DNA from: Terribium retamae
GTDB taxonomy: Bacteria > Pseudomonadota > Alphaproteobacteria > Rhizobiales > Rhizobiaceae
NCBI RefSeq assembly: GCF_022347545.1
Contig: NZ_JAKREW010000001.1
Location: 664,124-728,123 of the forward strand
DNA: 64,000 bases
Direction: 5' to 3'
Each line of letters begins with the position of its first letter. Position 1 is the first letter of the stretch. Of this stretch, positions 26,569-36,600 are shown one piece after another. The position numbers were made by a program, and so were the translations under genes. The notes beneath the pieces were generated by a model. It made no database searches. It was not told the origin of the DNA and was given only the letters and a program-made list of their open reading frames with translations.

Positions 26569-29500
26569 CAGAGCCGTTCCGGGCAGCGGAACTCCGCCAA
26601 GTCCGAGAGATTGAAGGGATTCAACACGGAACCCACAACGACGTTGAAGCCGGCATAACGTTTGCCGAACGCGAATGTCGCCGTGAATGTATTCTCGCTG
26701 GTGTTTTTACGCCGCGCCATATCAAAGAGCCTGAACATCGCCCAGGGACCCGTGCGCTGAGCACTCGCGTTGCTGCCCGGCGGTTCGAACGAAATTCGCG
26801 CCGAGCGATTGCCGTCCCCCGGCCATTTCAGCTTGGTGGGAGCGATAGGCCCGTGATCATAGGTGATCACCTGGTCGTTGATCGTAAGGTTGACCGACGT
26901 GGAATCATTATCCAGCGTCGCCGGCTCGATGTCGACCGATACGCTGAGCTCGGTTCCGTTAGCGAAGAACGCGGACTGGATGCGCCGTGCACGCTCGAAT
27001 TGCGCGAGCGCATCGCTGGCGACCGCTTCATTGCCAGCCACACCCGTCCAACGCCACGGGCTTTGCGAAACATCGACAAATGGCTTCATATGCAACTCGA
27101 AGAACGTCGAAAATTCACCGCCCGGACCGAAAATTCGGTTGAAGTCGTCGATCGCGACATCGTTTTGGGCGTTGCGTTCGAACGGGTAGCGTCCTTCGAG
27201 CGCCCGCTTGCAGAAACGCCCTCCGGTAACTTCCCACTGGTTCGAGAGAGCCTCCTGCACACCACTGGCGGTCAGTTTCGCGATGCCGGCCGCCAGTTGT
27301 CCAAGCCAGTTGTCAACCGGCGGCGGCGCCAGTTGCGCCTCTGTCAAGAGGCGCTGGTTCGCGCTTGCCAGCGCCCCATCGACGCCGAAGATCGTCTTCA
27401 CTTCGCTGCTGCTCGTCGCAGCCTTGGTCAGTTGCATATGCAGTTCGTTGAAGATGGGCGTGAGGGTATTGATAGGCGCCGGCTGTTCGCCGTTTGCGGC
27501 TGTATAGTCCCGCAAACTCGCGTAGGGATCGACGGCTCCCGGCCCAAGATCATCAACAAGATAAAGGAGCTTCCTGGCATCCTCACCCAACGGCTTGCCG
27601 CCATAGAGTTCGGCCGGCGGCGTTACGGGAAACTCTGCCGCTTTGTCTGCTGCCTCTTCCTGTGTGGCGACGGCCTTGGACGCTTCTCTCGCCTGCGGTG
27701 AGACAGGTGCCGGGTCTGGACGCGTCGTCAGATCGGAATCGCGACCGATCGCCGAAGCGAGATTTTGCAACGGATTGTTGCGCGCCACCATCAGGCTGAC
27801 GAGACTTGCAGCTTGGGTCAAATCGGAAGGAGACCTGATAGCCATGTCCTGCACCAACTCGCCCCAGGCTTTTCGATAGTCGGCCAGATAGAGATTGATG
27901 ACACTTCGCTTGACCTCGTCGGAATTCAGCCCGGCAGTATAATCTTCGCCGAGCACCCATCCTTCCCCGAGAAACCGCTCGGTTGTTTGCCCGATCTCTC
28001 CGAGGATCGCTGAATAGAATCCCTCGCGGGTGAAGATGCCGCGAATACCGTCGCGTAGAGGCTTGCCGCTCTTGCGTTCCAGCAACATCTCGCCGCTTGG
28101 GCCGGTTTTGTCTGAAATTCTCCAGTCCGGCAGATGCCGTGCGGCCGTCCCGCTTGTCGCCACCTGATAGATGCGTTCGGCTGGACTTTTTGCACGCAAG
28201 GCTTGCCTCGCTTCCTCGACCAGCTTTTCATCGATGGCCAAGGTCTTCATGTCGCGGAGCGTAACCAGTGCGCGTACATGCTCGACAAGAGCTCGCCGCA
28301 TGGCCGCTCGGCCTGCCCCCGGAAAACTTGCTTCGAAATCGGCCGCCAGCGTCTCTTCGGCAAAAACGGAGTCCATTTTTCCGAATCCGCCGAACATCAA
28401 ATAGAGCTTGAGCTTGTTGTAAAGGTCACCAGCCTCGATGCCTGGCTTGCTCATGCCGTCCTGCAGGTAGACCAACAAGCGCGGCAGAAGAAGGCCGTTG
28501 AGCCCTTTGGCATAGGAACGGTCAATGCTTTCCGCGAGCTTCCTCTCTTGAGACAAGCCAAAATAAAACCAGCGGTCGATACCCTGAATGTCGTTGTACC
28601 GAGCTGCACGCAGGTAATTCAGGGGCTCGACGGTACGAACGACGTCACTGTCATCCACGTTTTCCACGCGAATATTCGAAGCATCAGTGTTGTAGAGTGC
28701 AATCTTCTCATTGACCGCACTGATCGTCGCCCGGTTCGTGAACCAGGCATGAGTCCAGCCGGCTGCAATGAGGCAGGCAAGCGCAATTGGAACGGAATAG
28801 AGTGCCGCGGTCAGGACGCGCTTGCGGCGATGAACCTTCGGATCGGTGGTGACCAGATTGGCTTCATTGAAAATGACTTCGTTGAATAAGCGGGACAGGA
28901 AATACGGCTTATGACCGGTGCTTCCGGATGCGCTCATTTCAGGCAGGAAAGCGAACCGCTCCGATACCGAAGACCGGATCTTGTCGTAGACCTGCCCCGA
29001 TTGCGTCGCGGACGCGAAATAAACCCCGCGCAGAATTGGAGATTGAGTTAGTTTTGATGCTGCAGTCAGTTCGGCGACCTGCTCGATAATCGCAGACTTC
29101 ATCGCAGCGAATTGTGCTGGAAAGCGGAAAACGCGGCTCCGCCTGATATCATCCGGCTCCTGCTGCATGCGTTCAACCAGAAGGCGGTTCAGCCGTTCGA
29201 GGATCAGGTCATACTGAACGCCAAAAGCGTCAGCAATCTTTCCCCTCGATTGAGAGACGCCGAGGGGAAACGTTGTTCCCAGGACCTGTTCACGGTCGAA
29301 TTTGTTGAACGAGTCGAAAAACTCGGCAAAGCCTGCGATCACATCGACCTTGGTGAAGACAAGGTAGACCGGAACCCGGACTTTTAGGGCATCTTCAAGA
29401 TCGCGCAGGCGCTGGCGGACTGTACGAATCTCCTTCAGGCGCGCCTGTTGGCTTTGCGTAAGGGCATCCTCGACACTCAAAGTCACGATAACGCCGTTAA

Positions 29501-30176
29501 TTGGCTTGAGTGGGCGATGCTTCTTCAGAAGCCCAAGGAAACCTTGCCATGCAGTGGAATCGACCGTCGCGTCGCTGTCCTGGGTGGTATAGCGCCCGGC
29601 CGTGTCGATGAGGATCGCCTCATCGGTGAACCACCAGTCGCAGTTACGCGTGCCGCCGACGCCTCCAACACTTTCCAAATCCTCGCCAAGTGGAAAGTTG
29701 AGACCGGAATTTGTCAGCGTCGTGGTCTTGCCCGAACCCGGCGCGCCGATGATCATGTACCAAGGGAAATCGTAGACAAAGTTGTAGCGCTTCTTCGTCA
29801 GGGCGCGCATCTTCAACAATGCTTCCCTGAGGCGTGAACGCAGCTCGCCGACTTCTTCGCGCGATGCCGCTTCGGGATCGATCTTGTCGCCGTCCGCCAA
29901 GCCTTCGATCAGCGCCTTGTCCCTGCGGCGACGGCGAATAAAAGAGACAACGAGGTATATCAGCCAGCAAACGATGACGACTGCGATTGCGATAATGCGG
30001 CGGGTCTGATCTTCGAGTGGCCTCCATGAGCCAAAGCCCAGGCTTTCACCGTAGAACCAGATGACAACGCAGATCGCGCACACCCAGATGAGCGACCAGA
30101 ATCGGCTCCCCTTTAGGAAGCCCAGATAGGAGTCCAGGTAAGATTTGAGAGTGTAAAACCAGGAGAGGAAGTTCAT
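26568..30176 (-). CDS. tssM: T6SS membrane-complex protein TssM (IcmF/ImpL)
   Basis: The large inner-membrane and periplasmic stalk of the T6SS trans-envelope complex, joining TssL and TssJ. The 1202 residues show transmembrane segments at about 26-42, 61-79 and 443-463, with a cytoplasmic ATPase-like domain between the second and third: Walker A GAPGSGKT at 144-151 and Walker-B-like AILIDTAGRY near 190. The long periplasmic part ends with the TssJ-binding beta domain. An intact Walker A is found in a subset of TssM proteins, including Agrobacterium, where ATP turnover drives TssL rearrangement. tssL overlaps its start by four bases. Confidence 0.96.
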   Translation of the reverse strand: MNFLSWFYTLKSYLDSYLGFLKGSRFWSLIWVCAICVVIWFYGESLGFGSWRPLEDQTRRIIAIAVVIVCWLIYLVVSFIRRRRRDKALIEGLADGDKIDPEAASREEVGELRSRLREALLKMRALTKKRYNFVYDFPWYMIIGAPGSGKTTTLTNSGLNFPLGEDLESVGGVGGTRNCDWWFTDEAILIDTAGRYTTQDSDATVDSTAWQGFLGLLKKHRPLKPINGVIVTLSVEDALTQSQQARLKEIRTVRQRLRDLEDALKVRVPVYLVFTKVDVIAGFAEFFDSFNKFDREQVLGTTFPLGVSQSRGKIADAFGVQYDLILERLNRLLVERMQQEPDDIRRSRVFRFPAQFAAMKSAIIEQVAELTAASKLTQSPILRGVYFASATQSGQVYDKIRSSVSERFAFLPEMSASGSTGHKPYFLSRLFNEVIFNEANLVTTDPKVHRRKRVLTAALYSVPIALACLIAAGWTHAWFTNRATISAVNEKIALYNTDASNIRVENVDDSDVVRTVEPLNYLRAARYNDIQGIDRWFYFGLSQERKLAESIDRSYAKGLNGLLLPRLLVYLQDGMSKPGIEAGDLYNKLKLYLMFGGFGKMDSVFAEETLAADFEASFPGAGRAAMRRALVEHVRALVTLRDMKTLAIDEKLVEEARQALRAKSPAERIYQVATSGTAARHLPDWRISDKTGPSGEMLLERKSGKPLRDGIRGIFTREGFYSAILGEIGQTTERFLGEGWVLGEDYTAGLNSDEVKRSVINLYLADYRKAWGELVQDMAIRSPSDLTQAASLVSLMVARNNPLQNLASAIGRDSDLTTRPDPAPVSPQAREASKAVATQEEAADKAAEFPVTPPAELYGGKPLGEDARKLLYLVDDLGPGAVDPYASLRDYTAANGEQPAPINTLTPIFNELHMQLTKAATSSSEVKTIFGVDGALASANQRLLTEAQLAPPPVDNWLGQLAAGIAKLTASGVQEALSNQWEVTGGRFCKRALEGRYPFERNAQNDVAIDDFNRIFGPGGEFSTFFELHMKPFVDVSQSPWRWTGVAGNEAVASDALAQFERARRIQSAFFANGTELSVSVDIEPATLDNDSTSVNLTINDQVITYDHGPIAPTKLKWPGDGNRSARISFEPPGSNASAQRTGPWAMFRLFDMARRKNTSENTFTATFAFGKRYAGFNVVVGSVLNPFNLSDLAEFRCPERL

Positions 30177-31549
30177 TGCGCGGCGCCCTGCCCCTCGACG
30201 GTTACGTTCTCCTTGGTGTCTTTGGCATAACGCACCAGTATTTCAGTCCGCCTGTTTGCTTCCTTCCCGCTTGACGTATCGTTGGTATCGATGGGTTCGG
30301 TTTCGCCGCGCCCTTCGAAGGTTATCCGTTCCTTCGGCACCATTTGTTCGAGTATCTTTGCAACCGCTTCCGCGCGCGCCGTTGAAAGGTGCCAGTTGGA
30401 AGGGAATGTCACGTTCTTGATTGGCGAATTGTCGGTGTGACCGGTGACGAGGACATCAAAGCGCGCGTCGTTGATGGCCTTCCCGATATTCTCGAGCAAG
30501 GTCCGAAACGCCGGATTGATCTCCGCCTTTCCGGGCGCAAAAAAGCCTGTGTTGCGGAATCGGACCAACACCTCGTTGCCGTCGCGCTGTGCTGTCAGAA
30601 CGCCGCGCTGCACCTCAGGCCGCAGGAAACGGAGGAATTTCGCCATGGGATCGTCTTGCGGCGCCGGCGGCTGCGGAGCGGGCTGCTCAACCTTGATGCT
30701 TGGCACCCCTACCGGCGGCAATTCCGCGGCTGAAACGATCAAACGATCCGAATCCGTGTTGAGAATATTGAGGATGCCGACATAGCCCAGCGCAATGGCC
30801 AGAACGAGAAATGCCAGAAACGCGGGAAGAAGGTGCCTAAGTCCTTTTTTCGGATCACGTGCGTTGACGCCTCGCCAATTCGGCGACAGCTCGCGCTCGA
30901 AGTCTGCCATTGTTCCCTTGAGCGTGCGGTAGAGGCTGTCGCGATAGTGCGACAGTTCCAGCGCACCACGCGCGCTGACACGCAAGCGCCCGCGAAAGCC
31001 GAGCGACAAGCACAGATAGAGAAGCATCAGAACGTCGCTGTTCCGACCTGGATCGCGATGCAGATGCTCGAGAAGGTCGAACACACGTTCGCCACCTTGC
31101 ACGTCGCGATGAAACATGGAGACGAGACTGTTCGATCCCCAATTGGTCGCAGCCCCCCAAGGGGTCGCAAGGACAACGTCGTCAATGGTGGCGCAGAGCA
31201 CGTAGTGTGCAACGCGAGCGTTTTCGACATCGACGCCAGCATTGGCGACCTTGCGCTCATAGGAACGCATCTCATCGACTGCGGCCATACGCAGCCGCTC
31301 CGGATCAGGCACATCCGGCAGCGAGCGCAATCTGTCGAGCAAATTTAGCTGCGGCCGGGCAGCCGCGACGAGGAATGGCATACCCGAAGAGCGGAAATCG
31401 ATTTGGGGGGCTGCAGATCCGCCTTCGACGGCTGTCAGCAACGTCCCGCCATCTCCTCCAATGTCGGCGCGTCCGGAAGCCCTCGGTCGACCCGGGCTGG
31501 GCTTAATGACCGTGGGTTCGCTCTTCCACGCGTCGTCGCTATCGGCCAT
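30173..31549 (-). CDS. tssL: T6SS membrane-complex protein TssL (DotU) with C-terminal OmpA domain
   Basis: Inner-membrane partner of TssM. The 458 residues show a disordered N-terminus with SEPTVIKPSPGRPR (Thr13), a cytoplasmic DotU helical domain (about 65-235), one transmembrane segment (about 243-264) and a periplasmic OmpA/MotB-like peptidoglycan-binding domain (about 300-440, with VTGHTDNSPI and STARAEAVAKIL). This is the evolved TssL form that anchors the complex to the cell wall. The Thr13 motif closely resembles the Agrobacterium TssL site phosphorylated by PpkA and read by Fha. It sits 3 bp after tssK. Confidence 0.96.
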   Translation of the reverse strand: MADSDDAWKSEPTVIKPSPGRPRASGRADIGGDGGTLLTAVEGGSAAPQIDFRSSGMPFLVAAARPQLNLLDRLRSLPDVPDPERLRMAAVDEMRSYERKVANAGVDVENARVAHYVLCATIDDVVLATPWGAATNWGSNSLVSMFHRDVQGGERVFDLLEHLHRDPGRNSDVLMLLYLCLSLGFRGRLRVSARGALELSHYRDSLYRTLKGTMADFERELSPNWRGVNARDPKKGLRHLLPAFLAFLVLAIALGYVGILNILNTDSDRLIVSAAELPPVGVPSIKVEQPAPQPPAPQDDPMAKFLRFLRPEVQRGVLTAQRDGNEVLVRFRNTGFFAPGKAEINPAFRTLLENIGKAINDARFDVLVTGHTDNSPIKNVTFPSNWHLSTARAEAVAKILEQMVPKERITFEGRGETEPIDTNDTSSGKEANRRTEILVRYAKDTKENVTVEGQGAAQ

Positions 31550-31552
31550 CGG

Positions 31553-32890
31553 CTATGCCTTGATCGCCCACAACTCGATTTCGATCGACGGGAACTCGCC
31601 CGCAATGTGCAGCGCTATCCCCCCTGTCGTGGTGAGCTGTTTCCAGAGCGGCCCATCCTTGTCGAGTTCAAAATAAGTCGTGCCGGGCCTGTAGGGCAAT
31701 TGACGCGGCGCGACCGGAAGCGGATTGATGGCGATGCCCGGCAAAGCGACATTGACCAATTCGGCAATGCGCTCGACCGGACCAATCTTGATTTGCCGCG
31801 GAAGCGACGATCGCAAGGCCTCCTGCGGGAGATCCGATCGGACCGCAAGCACGAAACCCGAGCCGGTAAGCAATCCGCGATCGCTGATCAGGCCGACGCG
31901 CACCCCATGACGGCGTTCCTCCAGCGGAATTTCGATTGCCGAGCGCTCGAGCACCGTCGACAGTGATTCGCGAATATCTGCCACGACCGGGGCAAACGAA
32001 CTTTGCAAATCTGCGTGCCTGTAGCCGGAGAATTCGATACCGCGCCGCCGTTCCTTGGTGAAAGTCGATATCTCTCCGGCCAGTTGCACGAACAGCGCAT
32101 AGAGCGCTTCCGGATGTGTGGAACCGAGATTCTGGAACCGGTGGCGCAGAATCGCTTCGTAACGATTGAGTACCTGGAGGAACTGAAAATCGGAGACCTC
32201 CGCGGTGCCGCGTACCGAAGGGTCGCCCATGCGATCCGCAATGGCCTCTGCCCGATGCGTCACGATGCCCATGATCTCGCTGGCAATGCTCTCAAGAACC
32301 AGAGAGGCCCCACAATTGAGAGTTGTCGGAATAAACAACTCATCGAGGATGACGTTCTGATCTTGTTTAACCTCGAGCACACGCGCGATGGCTATGCGCT
32401 CGAAGCCCGCCATATCCTCGCCTTCTAGCTTGAGGCGGAGTTTAAGGCGACCGATATCGATCGGCATGACGATCGAACTTCCAAGATTGGTGTCCTGGCT
32501 CTCATATCGGACGGGCTCGTACCGAACGTTGCGCGCATCGCTGCGGCCATCACCGATCTCTGCACCGCCTTTTTGCGCAATAGGCAAGGCTAAGTAGACC
32601 AAACGATCCTTTTCGCCCTCGGCGATTTCAAGTGGCGGCGGCAGATCAGTTGCGCCAGGCGCATCGAACGCGGTTCCGTCCGGCATCAATCCCGCGACAT
32701 CAGATAACCCAACCCGACCGGTTCCAAGGAGTTGCTTGTTGATGGCCAGGCGGCTCACACCCCATGGGAATGCAACCAGGGATCGGCCCGTATGAGCAAC
32801 AATATTCTCGGCCCACCGATCGGCCTGCTGGAAATGCTGGACGCGAAGGAACATGCCTTCGGTCCATACGACTCGGTTTTCATGAGTCAT
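31553..32890 (-). CDS. tssK: T6SS baseplate-membrane connector TssK (ImpJ/VasE)
   Basis: Trimeric adaptor linking the TssE-F-G baseplate to TssL/TssM. The 445 residues begin with the conserved VVWTEGMFLRVQHFQQADRW and contain the shell and neck blocks seen in the family, for instance NRYEAILRHRFQNLGSTHPEALYALFVQLAGE and, toward the end, GTTYFELDKDGPLWKQL. The start ATG at 32890 lies 19 bp after the tssJ stop, and the gene runs on into tssL, tssM and tagF as a clear operon on the minus strand. Confidence 0.95.
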   Translation of the reverse strand: MTHENRVVWTEGMFLRVQHFQQADRWAENIVAHTGRSLVAFPWGVSRLAINKQLLGTGRVGLSDVAGLMPDGTAFDAPGATDLPPPLEIAEGEKDRLVYLALPIAQKGGAEIGDGRSDARNVRYEPVRYESQDTNLGSSIVMPIDIGRLKLRLKLEGEDMAGFERIAIARVLEVKQDQNVILDELFIPTTLNCGASLVLESIASEIMGIVTHRAEAIADRMGDPSVRGTAEVSDFQFLQVLNRYEAILRHRFQNLGSTHPEALYALFVQLAGEISTFTKERRRGIEFSGYRHADLQSSFAPVVADIRESLSTVLERSAIEIPLEERRHGVRVGLISDRGLLTGSGFVLAVRSDLPQEALRSSLPRQIKIGPVERIAELVNVALPGIAINPLPVAPRQLPYRPGTTYFELDKDGPLWKQLTTTGGIALHIAGEFPSIEIELWAIKA

Positions 32891-32909
32891 TCAAACACCC
32901 CGCCCCTTG

Positions 32910-33410
32910 TCAGCGAGCGGAAATCGATATCGACGACTTACCTGCGCGAACGACAAAACTGTCACTCGTACCGAGAGACGACACGGCGCGCCAATTGGCA
33001 TTATCGATGTTGCGATAGCCGGCGATCACACCAAGATATGCGCCATCAGTCCCCGAATTGACGCTTAATTGCTTGGTCTCTCCAGGTCGCAGGGAAATGG
33101 AGCGGCTATCCACCTGGTCCGCGGAAATCGCGGATCCACCTTTCAATCCGAAATAGTCTTGCGACTGAAATGCGCCCGTGGAGCGCAGCACATATACCTG
33201 AACCGGCAAGGGAGCAGCCCGCCCATCCGGTCCTGGATTCACATCGCTCGACGCGCCAAGGGCCACGCTAATCGTGCGTGCCTGCGGTTGTTCGCTGGTT
33301 TGAACTCCACCAGGAACGCTGACACACCCCGCTGCTGCCAACAGCAATATCCCTGCCGCCGCATATCGTGTCGCTGCCATCACAGCTGCATTTTGGCCAC
33401 TAGACCGCAT
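32910..33410 (-). CDS. tssJ: T6SS outer-membrane lipoprotein TssJ
   Basis: A 166-residue lipoprotein with lipobox LLAAAGC (Cys29), followed by a short linker and a beta-sandwich: RTISVALGASSDVNPGPDGR, LPVQVYVLRSTGAFQSQDYF, IDSRSISLRPGETK-type strands. It binds the TssM periplasmic end under the outer membrane. The ATG at 33410 has GGAAG six bases upstream; an internal ATG at 33380 (11 residues in) lacks one. It is the first gene of the tssJ-K-L-M-tagF operon; the adhesin gene ends 224 bp upstream on the same strand. Confidence 0.92.
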   Translation of the reverse strand: MRSSGQNAAVMAATRYAAAGILLLAAAGCVSVPGGVQTSEQPQARTISVALGASSDVNPGPDGRAAPLPVQVYVLRSTGAFQSQDYFGLKGGSAISADQVDSRSISLRPGETKQLSVNSGTDGAYLGVIAGYRNIDNANWRAVSSLGTSDSFVVRAGKSSISISAR

Positions 33411-33634
33411 CGTTCGCTTCCATGAAATCTTGAAACGCCCGTCTGTATCTAATTGGGATCACGACAAAATTACAACCAACATTCGAAACAAACGGATCGT
33501 GGCCTGCCCTCGCGTTGCGAATCCGGACTTTGATGGCTTGCATAGCAGAGCTAACCAATCGCCAGACTGGCCCGCTCTATTTGATCCACCGGCAACCCTA
33601 GCGTCCCAATACGCAGACGAGCGTTGCAACCAAC

Positions 33635-36600
33635 TCAGAACTGCAGCCGCAACTGCACAGTGGCCCCACCGCTCAACAGACGGTCAGAGAATTTGAGATC
33701 GCCTCGAACGGTCGCATTCAACTGGCGCGCCTTGAGGAAACTGCTTTCTGGCAGGATCTTGAGGTAGTCGAGGCCAACGCTGACCTCGCCAAAGGTGCCG
33801 ACACCTTCGGACGAAAGATCCTGGGTTACTTGCGAAACCGGATCGTAGAATGTCGAATTGGCCTTTGCCCCGAAATCAGAATAGACCGTTGCCGTTACAA
33901 AAGGACGATACGCAGCCGTCTTGTCAGCATTGAGGAAACTGCGGGCTAAAGTCACGCCGCCGAAACCGACAACAGACCATTGATTTTCAAACGAAAGACT
34001 GTGCCTGCTTCTGAAAACGAGGTCATCCGTTCTCAGGTAGGAGACGCTGGCACCCGCCGACGGCACGAGGCTGTAATCTCCAAATGTGAACGCATAGCTT
34101 GCTGTTCCAGAGGCCGTCAATCGCGTTGCGTCGATGCCCGCATCCCTCAGCCCGAGAACCGGACTGTTCAGCGTGTAATCGAGATAGTCGAAACGGGTTT
34201 GCAGTTCGGCAACGAACTGCCCCTTGGCCGCCGAAGCATAGACACCGCCGTAATATTGGTTGAAATCAGCGGTAACCGATGTCTCGTCAATGGCTTGCTT
34301 CGACCGCCCCATGTTGAAGCCACCGAACCCCCCGATCGCGACGTCCCAACCGGAACTGCCAATGTTAAAACATTGGAAGTCGGCGCCACCCTGGTAACCG
34401 CCATAATAAGCATCAACTTCCGAAACCTGATCTTCGAGGCCACCGGTCGTCGTGCCGCTGATCGACGCCGAACCGCCGGTACCGCGTGACCACGGCCCCA
34501 CACCACATTCATTGGGCTTTGCTTCGTAGGCAAGGCCGCCCACAAACGCGCTGTTCGGGCGGTTCACCACAGTTCCCACCATGGAGTTGATCAAGGCAAG
34601 GCTTCCAGCGATCGCACCGGCATTGGGGTTCACGCCCGAGCTTACAACCCAGTCCTGACCGTCCTTGAACATTTCATATTCGATGATGCCAGGTTCGAAC
34701 GGCAGTCCGGTCACGGTGAACTGCGAATCGTTCGTGCCGGAAACATCAAAAATGGTAACAGGGCTGCCAGTCAGAACGCGCTGGCCGTTGGCCAGGTCAC
34801 CGCCAACGGTAAAATTGAGATTGCCGGTTCCGGTCAAGTTGCCGTTGACGACAATTTTGTCTGCTGTGACACGCTGGTCTACGCCGATGAGGTCGATGTT
34901 GTAGGTCGCGCCCTGACTCTGCAGGTTTCCATTTACGGTAAGGCTGTCGCTTGTACCGTTGCCGATCATGTCTATGACGCTGCCCTGCTCAAAGCGTGTC
35001 TGAGCGCTCGAGATCGTCAGGCCGTCGCGGATGGTGAGCTTTCCTCCTGAGCTGTTCGTGAAGAATTGCAACCCGCCAATGGTATTGTAACCGGCAGATG
35101 CCAATGTTCCCTCATTCACGAATCCACTCGACGCTTGCAGGCTGCCGGTCAAGTTGAACGAAGCGCCACTTTTGTTGGAGATGTCTCCCTTCACACTCCC
35201 CTGAACGTAAGCCCGATCAGAATTCGCGAAAGTGCCGGCAATTGTACCCGAATTCTGGAACACCCCCGCTAGATTTCTTACGTCGGCCTCGACGGTGCCA
35301 AAATTTACGAACTCACCGCCATTCACAGTGACCGAATCCAGCATCCGACCGGCGGCTTGGTTTGTTATCGTGCTTCGAGTTGCGGTCACTGCTCCGGTTA
35401 CCATACCCGAATTGACGAGCCCACCATCGAATTGACCGCCGGCATTGTTCAACGTGCCGCCGGTATTGACGGTGGCTAGCCCCGAAATCGTCCCCGTATT
35501 TGTTGCAGCGCCGCCATTGTTGACGGTCAGTGTACCGCTGATCAGATTCAAGTTGCTCAGCGTCCCGCCGTTGACGGTGGCCGCCGCTACCGTGCCAGAA
35601 TTGGTGAATGTGCCTGCGTTGTTGACGACGTTTGCAACGGAGCCGTCTGCAGCGTTGACGCTGACACCGGAGTTAATGAGCCCGCCATCGAGACGTCCGC
35701 CGGCGTAGTTATTCAGCGTGCCACCGGCGTCGACCGTAGTGACACCGGTTATCTGACCTGTGTTTGTGATAGTGCCGCCGCTGATCGTGGCTGCCCCGGC
35801 CACCGTCCCCGAATTCGTAAATGTGCCGGCATTATTGATGACACCTGCAATGGATCCACCCGCCACATTGACGCTTGTGCCGAAATTGACCAGCCCACCG
35901 TCGAGATGGCTACCGGAATTGTTGTTCAGGATACCGCCATCATTCACAGTGGTTAAACCGACAACCACCGCGCTATTGGTGATTTTGCCGCCATTGTTGA
36001 CTGTCACCGTGCTGTTGATCAGGTTATTGTTGATCAACTCGCCACCGTTAACGGTCACAGCACCTTGGATTCGGCCGATCGCATTGTTGGTCACCGTGCC
36101 GTTGTTGACTTCAAGTGTTCCAGTTACCGTACCGGAATTAGACAAGGTGCCTGCATTGTTCACGACACTCGCGATCGTCGCGTCCAAAGCATTGGTGCTG
36201 GTACCGAAATTGACGAGACCGCCACTCAACTGACCATCGGTCCTGTTGTTCAAGGTGCCGCCAACGTTCACGGTGGCGAGCCCGAAAACCAGCTCGTTGT
36301 TGGTTACCCTGCCACCGCTGTTAACTGTCAGCGTGCTGCTGATCACGTTACCGTTAATCAACTCACCGCCATTGACCGTGACAGCCCCATGCAGTTCCCC
36401 TGTACCAAGGTTGGTGACAATGCCACCATTGACCTCCAACGTTTCCGTCACAGTGCCCGCATTGGAGAAGGTACCATCGGTGTTGACGATAGTCGTGATC
36501 GTGCCACCCTGATGATTGATGCTGGTGCCGGAATTGACCAGACCGCCATTCAATCCACTACCTGTGGTATTGGTGAGCGCGCCGCCTTCCTCCACAGTCA